DNA of 64,000 nucleotides, taken from Asanoa sp. WMMD1127 (GTDB lineage: Bacteria; Actinomycetota; Actinomycetes; Mycobacteriales; Micromonosporaceae). Where the stretch lies: contig NZ_JARUBP010000001.1 of the NCBI RefSeq assembly GCF_029626225.1, forward strand, positions 5,952,001 to 6,016,000, read 5' to 3'. Both the position numbers and the translations under genes were made by a program. Each line of letters begins with the position of its first letter. Positions within the stretch are counted from its first letter, which is position 1. Positions 17,381 to 26,445 of this stretch are shown one piece after another. Under the pieces are notes generated by a model. The model was not told the origin of the DNA, made no database searches, and saw nothing but the letters and a program-made list of their open reading frames with translations.

Positions 17381-18565
17381 TTACGGCACCGCGCGGTGAG
17401 CGGCGGCCGCGGACCACTCGAGCAGCACGAGGGTGGCGTCGTCGCGGGGCGGGCCGTTCTGGTGGTCGATCACCGCGTGGGACAGCCGTCGCAGCGTCTC
17501 GGGCGCCGGCAGGTCGGTCTCGCCCACGCTCTCCACCAGGTCGACCAGGCGGTCGAGTCCGAACTGGACGCCGGCGGGGTCGCGGGCCTCGGTGACGCCG
17601 TCGGTGTAGAGGAGCAGGCGGTCGCCGGGCTCGAGGGTCGTCTCCGCGACGGTCGGCGGGTCGGCCGGCACGCCCAGCGGGGTGCGGTTGCCGTCGTCGA
17701 GGGTCCGCACCGCCCGGCCGGCGCGAAGGAGGACCGGTGGCGGGTGGCCGGCGTTGACGTAGCGCAACCGGCCGTCGTTCAGCGAGAGCTCGGCGAGCAC
17801 GGCCGTGACGAAGCGGGAGTCGGTGAACTCGCCGAGGAGCATCCGGTCGACGGCGGCCGCCCGGGCGGCGAGGTCCGCGCCGGCGATCCGCTGGGCCCGG
17901 GACGTGCCGATCGCCGCCGCGGTGGTCAGCGCCGCCCGCATGCCCTTGCCGACGCCGTCGTAGATGGACAGCCGCGCCACGTCGCCGTCGACCGCGTAGT
18001 CGAACGCGTCGCCGCCCACGTCGTAACAGGGCTCCAAGGACGCGGTGATGACCATCCGCTGGTTGGCGAACGTCAGTGGCGGCAGCAGCCTCCACAGCAG
18101 ATCGGCGGCCGGCGTCATCGGCCCCGACCGGCGGATCCGTTGGAGGTCGTCCCCGTAGTGGTTCTTCGCGGTGATGAGGTGTCCGGCCATGCCGGCGACC
18201 AGCCGGGCGCCGGCGAGCAGCGCATCCGGGTCAGCGCCGGCCGGCGGCGTCACCCGCAGGACGCCGAGCCGTTCGGTGCCGTTGACGACCGGCAGCCAGG
18301 CCGGTGGCCCCGCGACGGGGCGGCCGGCCGCGAAGGCATGTCCGGCGTCGCTGCCGTCCACCGGCTCGGGACCGCCGCGGCCGGGCGGCACGGGCCGCAG
18401 TGCCCGTTGCTCGTAGTCGACCAGGTAGAGCACCACCTCGGCGCCGGTCGGCGCGACCGCCTCGGCGAGCAGGTGGCCCAACTCGGCCGGGCCGGTGAGG
18501 TGCCCGGCTTCGACCAGCGTCGCGAGCGCGTCGCGCCACTGTGCCCGGCCGGTCGGGCCGGTCAT
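17381..18565 (-). CDS. PP2C-type serine phosphatase (SpoIIE/RsbU domain) with N-terminal sensory domain
   Basis: A 394-residue protein with a GAF-like N-terminal half (about 1-150: VVLYLVDYEQRALRPV, ERLGVLRVTPP) and a SpoIIE-type PP2C domain (about 170-390). Metal-binding motifs include EPCYDVGGDAFDY, YDGVGKGMRAAL, YVNAGHPPPVLL, LLLYTDGVTEAR and the terminal RDDATLVLLEW; the usual DGxGHG is here DGVGKG. Such phosphatases dephosphorylate STAS anti-anti-sigma proteins in partner-switching pathways. The ATG start overlaps the stop of the upstream STAS gene by four bases (ATGA), so the phosphatase and its probable substrate are translated together. Confidence 0.88.
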   Translation of the reverse strand: MTGPTGRAQWRDALATLVEAGHLTGPAELGHLLAEAVAPTGAEVVLYLVDYEQRALRPVPPGRGGPEPVDGSDAGHAFAAGRPVAGPPAWLPVVNGTERLGVLRVTPPAGADPDALLAGARLVAGMAGHLITAKNHYGDDLQRIRRSGPMTPAADLLWRLLPPLTFANQRMVITASLEPCYDVGGDAFDYAVDGDVARLSIYDGVGKGMRAALTTAAAIGTSRAQRIAGADLAARAAAVDRMLLGEFTDSRFVTAVLAELSLNDGRLRYVNAGHPPPVLLRAGRAVRTLDDGNRTPLGVPADPPTVAETTLEPGDRLLLYTDGVTEARDPAGVQFGLDRLVDLVESVGETDLPAPETLRRLSHAVIDHQNGPPRDDATLVLLEWSAAAAHRAVP

Positions 18566-18864
18566 GCCGGCGGGAGCCCCAGCAGCGGCGCCACCTGGGT
18601 GAGGCGGAGCACCTGGGCGACGATCGGCTGCGGATCGCGGACGGTGAGCCGGGCCTGGCGATCGAGGGCGACGTTGCGGGCGTGGATCAACGCGCGTACG
18701 CCGCTGGAGTCGAGAAACGGCACCTCGGAGAGGTCGACGACCACGGGATCCGCCCCGGCCTCGATCGCCGAGACGATGGCGGCTTCGACGTCGAGGTGCG
18801 AGTCGAGGTCGACGTCGCCCGTCAGGTGGATCACGGTCCCGCGGTCGGGCTGCTCTCCGGTCAT
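18562..18864 (-). CDS. STAS-domain anti-sigma factor antagonist
   Basis: A single STAS domain of about 100 residues: TVIHLTGDVDLDSHLDVEAAI at the start and VVVDLSEVPFLDSSGVRALIHAR, where the Ser in DSSG is the usual phosphorylation site of RsbV/SpoIIAA proteins. Unphosphorylated forms sequester anti-sigma kinases and free the sigma factor. It overlaps the PP2C gene by four bases and lies 4 bases after smpB. ATG 18864 is preferred over GTG 18882, which would overlap smpB. Its kinase partner is not adjacent; the STAS-HATPase gene near 33 kb is one candidate. Confidence 0.85.
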   Translation of the reverse strand: MTGEQPDRGTVIHLTGDVDLDSHLDVEAAIVSAIEAGADPVVVDLSEVPFLDSSGVRALIHARNVALDRQARLTVRDPQPIVAQVLRLTQVAPLLGLPPA

Positions 18865-18868
18865 CGGG

Positions 18869-19369
18869 TCAGCGTAGGTCACGCCCGGCCGGTCGGCCCT
18901 TGAGCCGCCGCCCGAACTCCCGCGCGATCTCCCGGTTGGCGTCGCGCTCGGCCAGGACCTGCCGTTTGTCGAAGGACCGCCGGCCGCGGCCGATGCCCAG
19001 CTCGACCTTGGCCCAGCCGTTGTCGAAGTAGAGCGCCAGCGGCACGAGGGTCAGCCCCGGCTCGCGGATCTTCGCCAGGATGCGGTCGATCTCGACCCGG
19101 TGCAGGAGCAGCTTGCGGGTGCGCCGGGGTCCGTGTGGCGACCAGCCGGCCAGGCCGTACTCCGCGATGTGGAGGCCGTAGAGCAGCAGCTCGCCGTCGC
19201 GTTCCTGGGCGAATGCCTCGGCCAGCGAGGCGTGCCCCAGCCGCAGCGACTTGACCTCGGTGCCGAGCAGCACGAGCCCGGCCTCGTAGGTCTTGAGGAT
19301 CTCGTATTCGTGGCGGGCGCGCTTGTTGGTGGCGATCATCCGCCGCGGCGTCTCGCGCTCCCGGCTCAT
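18869..19369 (-). CDS. smpB: SsrA (tmRNA)-binding protein SmpB
   Basis: A 166-residue protein that carries tmRNA to stalled ribosomes for trans-translation. Family motifs are [42 protein letters not shown], here seen as contiguous blocks, then [45 protein letters not shown] and a basic C-terminal tail. Length matches the family (about 160). The ATG start 19369 is chosen over an upstream TTG. The tmRNA gene itself was not found nearby. Confidence 0.95.
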   Translation of the reverse strand: MSRERETPRRMIATNKRARHEYEILKTYEAGLVLLGTEVKSLRLGHASLAEAFAQERDGELLLYGLHIAEYGLAGWSPHGPRRTRKLLLHRVEIDRILAKIREPGLTLVPLALYFDNGWAKVELGIGRGRRSFDKRQVLAERDANREIAREFGRRLKGRPAGRDLR

Positions 19370-19415
19370 GACGGTCAAGTCTGCCGCACCGGCGCCGGTC
19401 GGCGCCGCCGCTTTA

Positions 19416-19796
19416 TCAGCGCTCCCGGAACCCTTCGCGCATGCGGCGGAAGAAGCCGCCCTCGCGCGGCAGGGCCGGCGCCGGCGCGACCGGCCGCGCG
19501 GCCCGGCGGGCCACCGGCTGCTCGTAGTCGGTGTTGGCGATGGCGTCGACGACCTGCGTCTCCGAGAAGTCCTCGGAGCCCGCGATCGCGGGCACGAAGC
19601 CCACCAGCATGCCGTCGCGCATCACCTGCGCCTCGAGCCCGGCGGTGCCGTCGGTGTCCCAGAGCGCCTCGCGGTCGCCGGGGAGCACGACCCGGATGCC
19701 GGTCTGCGACCGGCCGGCGCTGGCCTGTGCCACGTGAGCCGGAACGCCGCGGTCACGCAGCGCGTCGACCACCCGGCGGGCGCGGTTCTCGTCCAT
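19416..19796 (-). CDS. Small hypothetical protein
   Basis: A 126-residue protein I do not recognise. The first half ([41 protein letters not shown]) looks like a small alpha/beta fold. The middle is followed by a disordered Arg/Ala/Pro stretch and an amphipathic basic end ([14 protein letters not shown]) that could bind membrane or nucleic acid. There is no signal peptide. It lies on the same strand as smpB, 46 bases upstream of it. Codon use (strong GC at third positions) supports real coding. Confidence 0.65.
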   Translation of the reverse strand: MDENRARRVVDALRDRGVPAHVAQASAGRSQTGIRVVLPGDREALWDTDGTAGLEAQVMRDGMLVGFVPAIAGSEDFSETQVVDAIANTDYEQPVARRAARPVAPAPALPREGGFFRRMREGFRER

Positions 19797-19844
19797 GCCC
19801 AGGACGGTAGCGCCCGCCGTTGGGAATCGGCTGTACGTCGCCTG

Positions 19845-20048
19845 TCAGCGGCCTCGGCCGGTCTTGGCCTGCAGCTCCTCGATCAACTTGGCGGCATCGG
19901 CCTTGGTCAGCTCGGCCGGTGCCTCCTCGCCGGCCTCCCGCGCCAGCGTCTCGAGGTAGGACCGCTGCGCCGCGGTCGATGGCTCGTCGCCCGTGACCCA
20001 CTCGTCCGGGTCCTTGATAGCCGCATTGTCCGGGTTCTGATCGCTCAT
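19845..20048 (-). CDS. DUF3072-family small protein
   Basis: A 67-residue acidic protein with the DUF3072 pattern: KDPDEWVTGDEPSTAAQRSYLETLAREAGE and TKADAAKLIEELQAKTGRG. The second part resembles a short helix-extension-helix found in actinobacterial proteins. The role is unknown. ATG 20048 is divergent from the kelch lipoprotein gene. Confidence 0.85.
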   Translation of the reverse strand: MSDQNPDNAAIKDPDEWVTGDEPSTAAQRSYLETLAREAGEEAPAELTKADAAKLIEELQAKTGRGR

Positions 20049-20112
20049 GTGTTCGAACTACCCCGTCGACGGCGTCGCGAACCACCTGACGTTCTCGCGA
20101 CTCGTCACGATT

Positions 20113-21198
20113 ATGCGAAGCCTCGGCGCGGCCCTCGTCCTGCTCCTCGCCGGCTGCTCGACCGCGGCGCCGGCGCCGCCCACGATCGTCCCGTCCGGCG
20201 GCGCGACCGTGATGCGGCTCGCACGGGCCGCGCACACCGCCACCCCGCTGCCCGACGGCCGGGTGCTGCTGGTCGGCGGCTGCGCGACCGACGGCTGCGG
20301 CGGGACCACGGCCGAGTCGGAGATCTTCGCCGGCGGTCGGTTCGGCGCCGGGCCGCCGCTGGCCGAACCACGCTTCAACCACACGGCGACGGCGCTCGCC
20401 GACGGGCGGGTGCTGGTCGCCGGGGGCTTCCCGAGCGAGACCGCCGGGCCGAGCGGGACCGCGGAGATCTTCGCCGGCGGGCGCTTCGGTCCCGCCGTCC
20501 CGCTCACCGCGCCGCGGGCCAACCACACCGCGACCCGGTTGCGCGACGGCCGCGTCCTGTTGGCCGGCGGCGTCTCGGGCCGGTCCGCACTGGCGTCCGC
20601 GGAGGTGTTCGACGGCACCGGGTTCCGGGCGGTGGCGGCGATGCCGGACGCGCGCTCCCGGCACGGCGCCGCGCTGCTCGCCGATGGGCGTGTGCTGGTG
20701 GTCGGCGGCCAGGGCGGCACGGCGCACGGCGACCGGCTGCTGGACACGGCGCTGCTGTACGACCCGGCGCGGGACGTGTGGCAGGAGGTGCCGGGGCGCA
20801 TGCCGGCGCCGGCCTACAAGCTCGCCGTGGCCGCGCTGCCGGACGGCCGAGCGCTGGTGGTCGGCGGGCAGACCGCCGACGACCCGGCCGCCCGGCTGTC
20901 CACCACGCTGCTCTTCGACCCGCGGACCGGCGGGTTCACCGCGGGCGCGCGGATGGCGGAGCCGCGCTACAAGATCTCCGACGCGGTGGTCGCCCTGCCC
21001 GGCGGGCGGGTCGCGGTCGCGGGCGGCTTCGGTGTCGAGGTGTACGCCGAGGGCCGCTTCCGCCCGGCCGCGCAGGACACGGTGGAGCGCCAGTATCCGG
21101 CCGTCGCGGTGCTGCCCGGCGGCGCGCTCCTCGTCACCGGTGGCTACGACGACCGCACCCGGGTCACCGCGACGGCGCTGGTGGTCGACGTCGCCTGA
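20113..21198 (+). CDS. Kelch-repeat lipoprotein (beta-propeller)
   Basis: A 361-residue exported protein. ATG 20113 begins a short lipoprotein signal (RSLGAALVLLLAGC). Seven repeats of about 50 residues each carry a motif like DGRVLLVGG (HTATPLPDGRVLLVGG, HTATALADGRVLVAGG, HGAALLADGRVLVVGG and so on), the pattern of kelch or galactose-oxidase-like propellers. No copper-ligand set of galactose oxidase is apparent, so it is more likely a binding protein than an oxidase. It lies 79 bases upstream of the carbamoyltransferase gene on the same strand and could be co-transcribed with the heptose operon, though the gap is wide compared with the overlaps inside that operon. Confidence 0.8.
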   Translation: MRSLGAALVLLLAGCSTAAPAPPTIVPSGGATVMRLARAAHTATPLPDGRVLLVGGCATDGCGGTTAESEIFAGGRFGAGPPLAEPRFNHTATALADGRVLVAGGFPSETAGPSGTAEIFAGGRFGPAVPLTAPRANHTATRLRDGRVLLAGGVSGRSALASAEVFDGTGFRAVAAMPDARSRHGAALLADGRVLVVGGQGGTAHGDRLLDTALLYDPARDVWQEVPGRMPAPAYKLAVAALPDGRALVVGGQTADDPAARLSTTLLFDPRTGGFTAGARMAEPRYKISDAVVALPGGRVAVAGGFGVEVYAEGRFRPAAQDTVERQYPAVAVLPGGALLVTGGYDDRTRVTATALVVDVA

Positions 21199-21277
21199 GC
21201 CCACGATGTCAGCGGCGCCCGGCCCTGGCGGGCCACGAGCGCCGGTTAAGCGGGCCGAAGGCGGGTATGGCCGCGCC

Positions 21278-22912
21278 ATGCGCGTACTCGGGATCAACGC
21301 CATCTTCCACGACCCGGCGGCGGCCCTGGTGGTCGACGGGCGGGTGGTCGCCGCGGCCGAGGAGGAGCGGTTCAGCCGGCGTAAGCACGGCAAGCGGCCG
21401 GTGCCGTTCGCCGCCTGGGAGCTGCCCGACCTCGCCGCCGCGTGGTGCCTGGAGGCGGGCGGGCTGCGGCCGGCGGACCTCGACGCGGTCGCCTACTCGT
21501 TCGACCCCTCCCTGTGCCGCGACGCCGCCGATCTCGGCCTCGCGGACCCGTGGGACTGGCTGCGCGTCGAGTACGCCAAGCGCGCCCCCCAGTTCCTCGC
21601 CAGCGCGCTGCCCGGCCTGGACCCGGCGAAGGTGCGGTTCGTGCCCCACCACGTCGCCCACGCCGCCTCGGCCGCGCTAGCGATGCCCCGCGACGGCGAT
21701 GCCGCCGTGCTCGTGCTCGACGGCCGGGGCGAGGTCGCCAGCCACCTGGCCGGCGTCTACCGCGGCGACGCGCTGACCCCACTGTTCACCCAGGAGCTGC
21801 CGCACTCGCTCGGCCTGCTCTACGAGGACCTCACGCGGCACCTCGGCTTCCTGCACTCCAGCGACGAGTACAAGGTCATGGCCCTGGCGTCGTACGGCAA
21901 ACCGCGCCACCTCGCCGCCTTCCGCGACCTGGTCCGCGCCGCCGACGGCGGCTTCACGGTCGCGCCCGTCGACTGGGCCGGCTTCGCGCCGCGCCGCACC
22001 GGTGACGCCGAGCTGTCCGAGGACCACGCCGACCTGGCATCCACCGTGCAGACCCGCCTGGAGGAGGTCATCCTCGACCTCGGCCGGTGGCTGCACGACG
22101 CGGCCGGCGGCCCGACCACGATCGCCCTGGCCGGCGGTGTCGCGCTCAACTGCGTCGCCAACGCCCGGCTGGCCCACGAGGGCCCCTACGAGCGGGTCTG
22201 GATCCAGCCCGCCGCCGGCGACTCGGGCACCGCGCTCGGGGCCGCGCTGCACGTGGCCACGACCGGCGCCGACCCGCTCCAGCCGATGCCCGGCGTCGAC
22301 CTCGGTCGCGGCTGGTCCGACGAGGAGATCGAGGCGGAGCTCCGCCGCGCCGCCCTGCCCTACGAGCGGCCGGACTCGATCGCCCACGCGGCCGCCCGCG
22401 TGCTGGCCGGCGACGGCGTGGTGGCCTGGTTCCAGGGCCGCAGCGAGTACGGACCCCGCGCGCTCGGCCACCGCTCGCTGCTGGCGCACCCGGGCCGGTC
22501 GGACACCACGGCGCGGATGAACGACATCAAGGGCCGCGAGCAGTTCCGCCCGATCGCGCCGATGGTGCGGGCCGAGCGGGCCGCCGAGGTGTTCGAGGGC
22601 GTGCTGCCCAGCCCCTACATGCTCTTCGTGCACGGCGTCCGTCCCCAGTGGCGCGACCGGATCCCGGCGGTGGTGCACGTCGACGGCACGGCCCGCGTGC
22701 AGACCGTCGACCCGGCCGACGAGCCGCTGGTGGCGGCGATGCTGGCCGAGTTCGACCGGCTCACCGGCATTCCGGTCGTGGTCAACACCTCGCTCAACAC
22801 GGCCGGGCGGCCGATGGTCGACACGCCGCGCGAGGCGATGGAGCTGTTCGGCAGCGCGCCGGTCGACCTGCTGGCGATCGGCCCGTTCGCGGTGCACCGG
22901 CGGCGCCTGTGA
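21278..22912 (+). CDS. Carbamoyltransferase, NodU/TobZ family
   Basis: A 544-residue enzyme that transfers carbamoyl from carbamoyl phosphate to a hydroxyl, usually of a sugar. The N-terminal Kae1-like domain begins GINAIFHDPAAALVVDG and contains the metal-binding motif HHVAHAASA and the adenylate pocket near LAGGVALNCVANAR. The C-terminal YrdC-like domain has GRSEYGPRALGHRSLLAHP, REQFRPIAPMV and VVVNTSLNTAGRPMV. All family hallmarks are present at full length. As the first gene of the heptose operon, it probably carbamoylates the sugar chain being built. Its TGA overlaps the GTG of the next gene (GTGA). Confidence 0.92.
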   Translation: MRVLGINAIFHDPAAALVVDGRVVAAAEEERFSRRKHGKRPVPFAAWELPDLAAAWCLEAGGLRPADLDAVAYSFDPSLCRDAADLGLADPWDWLRVEYAKRAPQFLASALPGLDPAKVRFVPHHVAHAASAALAMPRDGDAAVLVLDGRGEVASHLAGVYRGDALTPLFTQELPHSLGLLYEDLTRHLGFLHSSDEYKVMALASYGKPRHLAAFRDLVRAADGGFTVAPVDWAGFAPRRTGDAELSEDHADLASTVQTRLEEVILDLGRWLHDAAGGPTTIALAGGVALNCVANARLAHEGPYERVWIQPAAGDSGTALGAALHVATTGADPLQPMPGVDLGRGWSDEEIEAELRRAALPYERPDSIAHAAARVLAGDGVVAWFQGRSEYGPRALGHRSLLAHPGRSDTTARMNDIKGREQFRPIAPMVRAERAAEVFEGVLPSPYMLFVHGVRPQWRDRIPAVVHVDGTARVQTVDPADEPLVAAMLAEFDRLTGIPVVVNTSLNTAGRPMVDTPREAMELFGSAPVDLLAIGPFAVHRRRL

Positions 22913-23952
22913 TCAGCCTCGTCGTGCCGACGCTCGGCCGGCCGTCGCTGCGCGTGCTGCTGGACGCGCTCGCCGCGCAGATCGGCGCCGATCCCGTCGA
23001 GATCATCCTGGTCGACGACCGGGCCGACGGGGCCGCGCTGGAGACCGGCTTCCGGGTGCTGCGCGGCGGCGGGAACGGCCCGGCGGCCGCCCGCAACGTC
23101 GGCTGGCGGGCCGCGCGCGGCGACTGGGTGGTTTTCGTCGACGACGACGTTGTGCCCGATCCCGGCTGGTGGGCGCGGTTGCGGTCCGACCTGAAGGTTC
23201 CTGGCGACGTGGGCGGTGTGCAGGCCCGGGTGAGCGTGCCGCTGCCGGCCGACCGCCGCCCCACCGACTGGGAGCGCAACACCGCCGGCCTCGCCGACGC
23301 GCCGTGGATCACCGCCGACATGGCGTACCGCCGGGCCGCCCTGGCCGAGGTCGGCGGCTTCGACGAGCGCTTCCCCCGCGCGTTCCGTGAGGACGCCGAC
23401 CTGGCCTACCGCGTCCGCGCCGCCGGGTGGCGGCTGCGCCGGGGCGAGCGGAGCATCACCCACCCGGTGCGGCCCGCCGACCTGTGGGCCAGCGTGCGGG
23501 TGCAGGCCGGCAACGCCGACGACGCGCTGCTGCGTCGCCGCTACGGCGCAGACTGGCGGTCCCTGCTGGAGATTCCCCCCGGCCGGCGGCGGCGGCACGC
23601 GGTCGTCACCGGCGCCCTCGCGGTCGGCCTCGCCGCCGCGACCGCCGACCGGCTGCGCGGCGGAAGCGGGCCGCTGCGGGCCGTGGCCGCCGCGGGCGGG
23701 CTGGTCTGGGCGGTCGGCACCGCCGAGTTCGCCGCCCGGCGCGTCGCGGCCGGGCCGCGTACGCCCCGGGAGATCGCCGCCATGGCATTGACCAGTGTGG
23801 TCATCCCGCCGGTCGCGATCGGCCACTGGATCCGCGGTTGGATCCTGGCCGCGACCAGGGGAGAAGTCGTTGATGTTTACTTCTCTTCTCCCCGGGCAAG
23901 CGCTCCCGGTGACGGCAACCACTTCGATCAGTGCAGGTCAGAGGCTGTTTGA
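22909..23952 (+). CDS. Family 2 glycosyltransferase with C-terminal membrane segments
   Basis: A 347-residue GT-A-fold glycosyltransferase. It starts ISLVVPTLGRPSLRVLLDAL, has the nucleotide-binding IILVDDR and the DxD-like VVFVDDDVVPDPGWW, then the acceptor-side motif FREDADLAYRVRAAGWRL (ED catalytic base region). The last 100 residues contain two or three hydrophobic stretches (VTGALAVGLAAATADRL, AVAAAGGLVWAVGTA, ALTSVVIPPVAIGHWI), suggesting membrane attachment. It overlaps the carbamoyltransferase by four bases and the next gene by 80 bases. Confidence 0.87.
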   Translation: MISLVVPTLGRPSLRVLLDALAAQIGADPVEIILVDDRADGAALETGFRVLRGGGNGPAAARNVGWRAARGDWVVFVDDDVVPDPGWWARLRSDLKVPGDVGGVQARVSVPLPADRRPTDWERNTAGLADAPWITADMAYRRAALAEVGGFDERFPRAFREDADLAYRVRAAGWRLRRGERSITHPVRPADLWASVRVQAGNADDALLRRRYGADWRSLLEIPPGRRRRHAVVTGALAVGLAAATADRLRGGSGPLRAVAAAGGLVWAVGTAEFAARRVAAGPRTPREIAAMALTSVVIPPVAIGHWIRGWILAATRGEVVDVYFSSPRASAPGDGNHFDQCRSEAV

Positions 23953-25486
23953 CGCGGTCCTCTTCGACCGCGACGGCACTCTGGTCGAAGATGTGCCCTA
24001 CAACGGCTCGCCGGACAAGGTGCGCCCGATGCCGGGTGCCCGGGAGGCTGTCGACCGGGCCCGCGCCGCGAATCTCCGGGTAGGAGTGGTCAGCAACCAG
24101 TCGGGGCTGGCACGCGGTTTGTTCAGCGCTGCGGACCTCGCCCGGGTGAATGCCCGGGTGTCCGAACTGCTCGGGCCGTTCGACACCTGGCAGATCTGTC
24201 CACACGGGCCGGGCGACGGCTGCGCCTGCCGCAAGCCCGCGCCGGGTCTGGTCCGCGCTGCCGCCGCCGACCTCGGCACCGTGCCCGAGCGGTGCGCCGT
24301 GATCGGCGACATCGGCGCGGACGTCGCGGCGGCCGAGGCCGCCGGCGCGACGCCGGTGCTGGTGCCCACGCCCGTCACCCGGCCGGAAGAGGTGGCCGCC
24401 GCCCCGGTGGTGGCCGCGACCCTCGGCGAGGCGGTGTCCCACCTGCTCGAGCGGCAGGACCGGGTGGCGCCCGCCGCGCCGCGGCGGGGCGGCCGGGTGC
24501 TGGTCGTGCGCACCGACTCCGCCGGCGACATGCTGGTCACCGGCCCGGCCATCCGGGCCGTGGCCGCGGGCGCCGAGTCCGTCGTGCTCCTCTGCGGGAC
24601 CCGGGGCCAGGACTCGGCAGCGCTCCTGCCGGGCGTCGACGAGGTCGTCACCGCCGACCTGCCCTGGATCTCACCCGACCCCGCGCGCGTCGACCCGGGC
24701 GCGATGACCGGCCTGGTCGACCGGCTGGCCGCCCTGGCCGTCGACGAGGCGATCGTCTTCACCAGCTTCCACCAGTCCGCGCTGCCACTGGCCCTGCTGC
24801 TGCGGATGGCCGGCGTCGCCCGGGTCAGCGCGATCAGCGACGACTACCCGGGCAGCCTGCTCGACGTCCGGCACCGCGTGCCCTACGGCATCCCCGAGCC
24901 GGAACGGGCCCTGTCGCTCGCGGCCGCCGCTGGCTACGGACTGCCGGCCGACGACCAGCCGACGCTGCGGGTCGCGACGGGACCCCGCCCGGCGCGGCGG
25001 TCCTATGTGGTCGTCCACCCCGGCGCCTCCGCGCCCGCCCGCGCCTGTCCGCCCGACGTCTGCGCGGCCATCGTCGCCGCCCTCGCCGCGGCAGGCCGGC
25101 GGGTTTTGGTGACCGGTGGACCGGACGAGACCGACCTCACCGCGTACGTCGCCGCCAACCATGCCGTCGACCTCGGCGGCGCGCTGACCTGGGCCGAGCT
25201 GGCCGGCGTGCTGGCCGGCGCGGAGTGCCTCGTGGTCGGCAACACCGGCCCCGCCCACCTGGCGGCCGCGGTGGGCACGCCCGTGGTCAGCCTCTACGCG
25301 CCCACCGTGCGGTTCGGCGCCTGGGCGCCCTACCGCGTGCCCACCGTGCGGCTCGGCGATGCGGCGGCGCCGTGCCGGGACACCCGGGCGACCGCCTGCC
25401 CGGTGCCCGGCCACCCCTGCCTGTCCACACTCGACCCGGCCGCCGTCGCCGACGCGGTCCGCGTGCTCACCGGAGGTCCGGCGTGA
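23873..25486 (+). CDS. Fusion of D,D-heptose 1,7-bisphosphate phosphatase (GmhB-type HAD) and family 9 glycosyltransferase
   Basis: A 537-residue two-domain protein. Residues about 25-195 are a GmhB-like HAD phosphatase: AVLFDRDGTLVEDVPYNG (nucleophile Asp), VVSNQSGLARG, the zinc loop CPHGPGDGCACRKPAPG and VIGDIGADV. Residues about 205-537 form a GT9/heptosyltransferase domain: RVLVVRTDSAGDMLVTGPAI, VVVHPGASAPAR, VTGGPDETDL, VVGNTGPAHLAAAVGTPVVSLYAP. GmhB removes the C7 phosphate during ADP-heptose synthesis; GT9 enzymes transfer heptose from ADP-heptose. ATG 23873 has a strong ribosome site (GGGGAGAA) although it lies 80 bases inside the preceding gene. The 90 bases around the start are visibly less GC-rich than the flanks. 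Confidence 0.88.
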   Translation: MFTSLLPGQALPVTATTSISAGQRLFDAVLFDRDGTLVEDVPYNGSPDKVRPMPGAREAVDRARAANLRVGVVSNQSGLARGLFSAADLARVNARVSELLGPFDTWQICPHGPGDGCACRKPAPGLVRAAAADLGTVPERCAVIGDIGADVAAAEAAGATPVLVPTPVTRPEEVAAAPVVAATLGEAVSHLLERQDRVAPAAPRRGGRVLVVRTDSAGDMLVTGPAIRAVAAGAESVVLLCGTRGQDSAALLPGVDEVVTADLPWISPDPARVDPGAMTGLVDRLAALAVDEAIVFTSFHQSALPLALLLRMAGVARVSAISDDYPGSLLDVRHRVPYGIPEPERALSLAAAAGYGLPADDQPTLRVATGPRPARRSYVVVHPGASAPARACPPDVCAAIVAALAAAGRRVLVTGGPDETDLTAYVAANHAVDLGGALTWAELAGVLAGAECLVVGNTGPAHLAAAVGTPVVSLYAPTVRFGAWAPYRVPTVRLGDAAAPCRDTRATACPVPGHPCLSTLDPAAVADAVRVLTGGPA

Positions 25487-26445
25487 ACATCCTGGTCTGG
25501 CACGTGCACGGCTCCTGGATGACGGCGTTCGTCCAGGGCCGGCACCGCTACCTCGTCCCGGTCAACGCCGCCCGCGACCCGTGGGGCCTCGGCCGGGCCC
25601 GCACCTACGACTGGCCGTCGTCGGCGGTCGAGGTCACGCCGGAGGAGCTGGCGACGGCCGACATCGACGTGGTGATCGCGCAGCGGCCCGAGGAGATCGC
25701 CCTGGCCCGCCGGTGGACGGGCCGCCGGCTGCCGACCGTCTACGTCGAGCACAACACCCCCAAGGGCGACGTCCCGGCCACCAGGCACCCCGTGGCCGAC
25801 CGCGACGACCTGCTGCTGGTCCACGTGACCGGGTTCAACCAGCTGTTCTGGGACGCCGGTGGCACCCGCTCAACGGTGGTGGAGCACGGGATCGTGCCGC
25901 CTCTCGCGTCGTACGAGGGTGATCTGCCTCGGCTGGCCGTGGTGACCAACGAGCCGGTCCGGCGCTGGCGGGTGACCGGCACGGACCTGATGCCGCGGTT
26001 CGCCGACGTGGCGCCGCTGGACGTCTTCGGCATGGGCGTCGCCGGGCTGCCGGCGCGGCTCGGCCTGCCGCCGCAGCGGCTCACGCCGCACGAGGACGTG
26101 CCGCAGGGCGCGCTGCATCCGGCGGTCGCGCGCCGCCGTGCGTACCTGCATCTGTGCCGCTGGACCTCCCTGGGCCTGAGCCTCATCGAGGCGATGGCGA
26201 TGGGGATGCCGGTGGTGGTGCTGGCCAGCACCGAAGCGGTCGAGGCGGTGCCGTCCGGCGCGGGGGTCCTGTCCACCAAGGTCGACACGCTCGTCGAGGC
26301 GGCCCGTTGGCTGCTCGACGACCCGGCCGCCGCCGGGGAGCTCGGCGCCGCCGCTCGCAAGGCGGCCACCGCCCGCTACGGACTCGATCGGTTCCTGGCC
26401 GACTGGGACCACCTCTTGGAGGAGGAACGATGCGCATCGCGATGA
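25483..26445 (+). CDS. Glycosyltransferase (GT-B, family 4-like)
   Basis: A 320-residue putative glycosyltransferase. It begins MNILVWHVHGSWMTAFVQG and contains VYVEHNTPKGDVP, typical of a small actinobacterial GT-B group, plus the nucleotide-sugar site CRWTSLGLSLIEAMAMGMPVVVLA, a version of the GT4 E-x7-E motif (here one acid is replaced by Leu/Ser-rich residues). The GTG start overlaps the previous stop (GTGA), and its end overlaps the next gene by 16 bases. Donor and acceptor are unknown; operon position suggests ADP-heptose or another activated sugar. Confidence 0.8.
   Translation: MNILVWHVHGSWMTAFVQGRHRYLVPVNAARDPWGLGRARTYDWPSSAVEVTPEELATADIDVVIAQRPEEIALARRWTGRRLPTVYVEHNTPKGDVPATRHPVADRDDLLLVHVTGFNQLFWDAGGTRSTVVEHGIVPPLASYEGDLPRLAVVTNEPVRRWRVTGTDLMPRFADVAPLDVFGMGVAGLPARLGLPPQRLTPHEDVPQGALHPAVARRRAYLHLCRWTSLGLSLIEAMAMGMPVVVLASTEAVEAVPSGAGVLSTKVDTLVEAARWLLDDPAAAGELGAAARKAATARYGLDRFLADWDHLLEEERCASR

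Noticed and set aside
18600-19900. tmRNA (ssrA) gene expected near smpB
   Set aside because: Neither the conserved 5' end nor the tag-coding segment was seen; it must be elsewhere in the genome.
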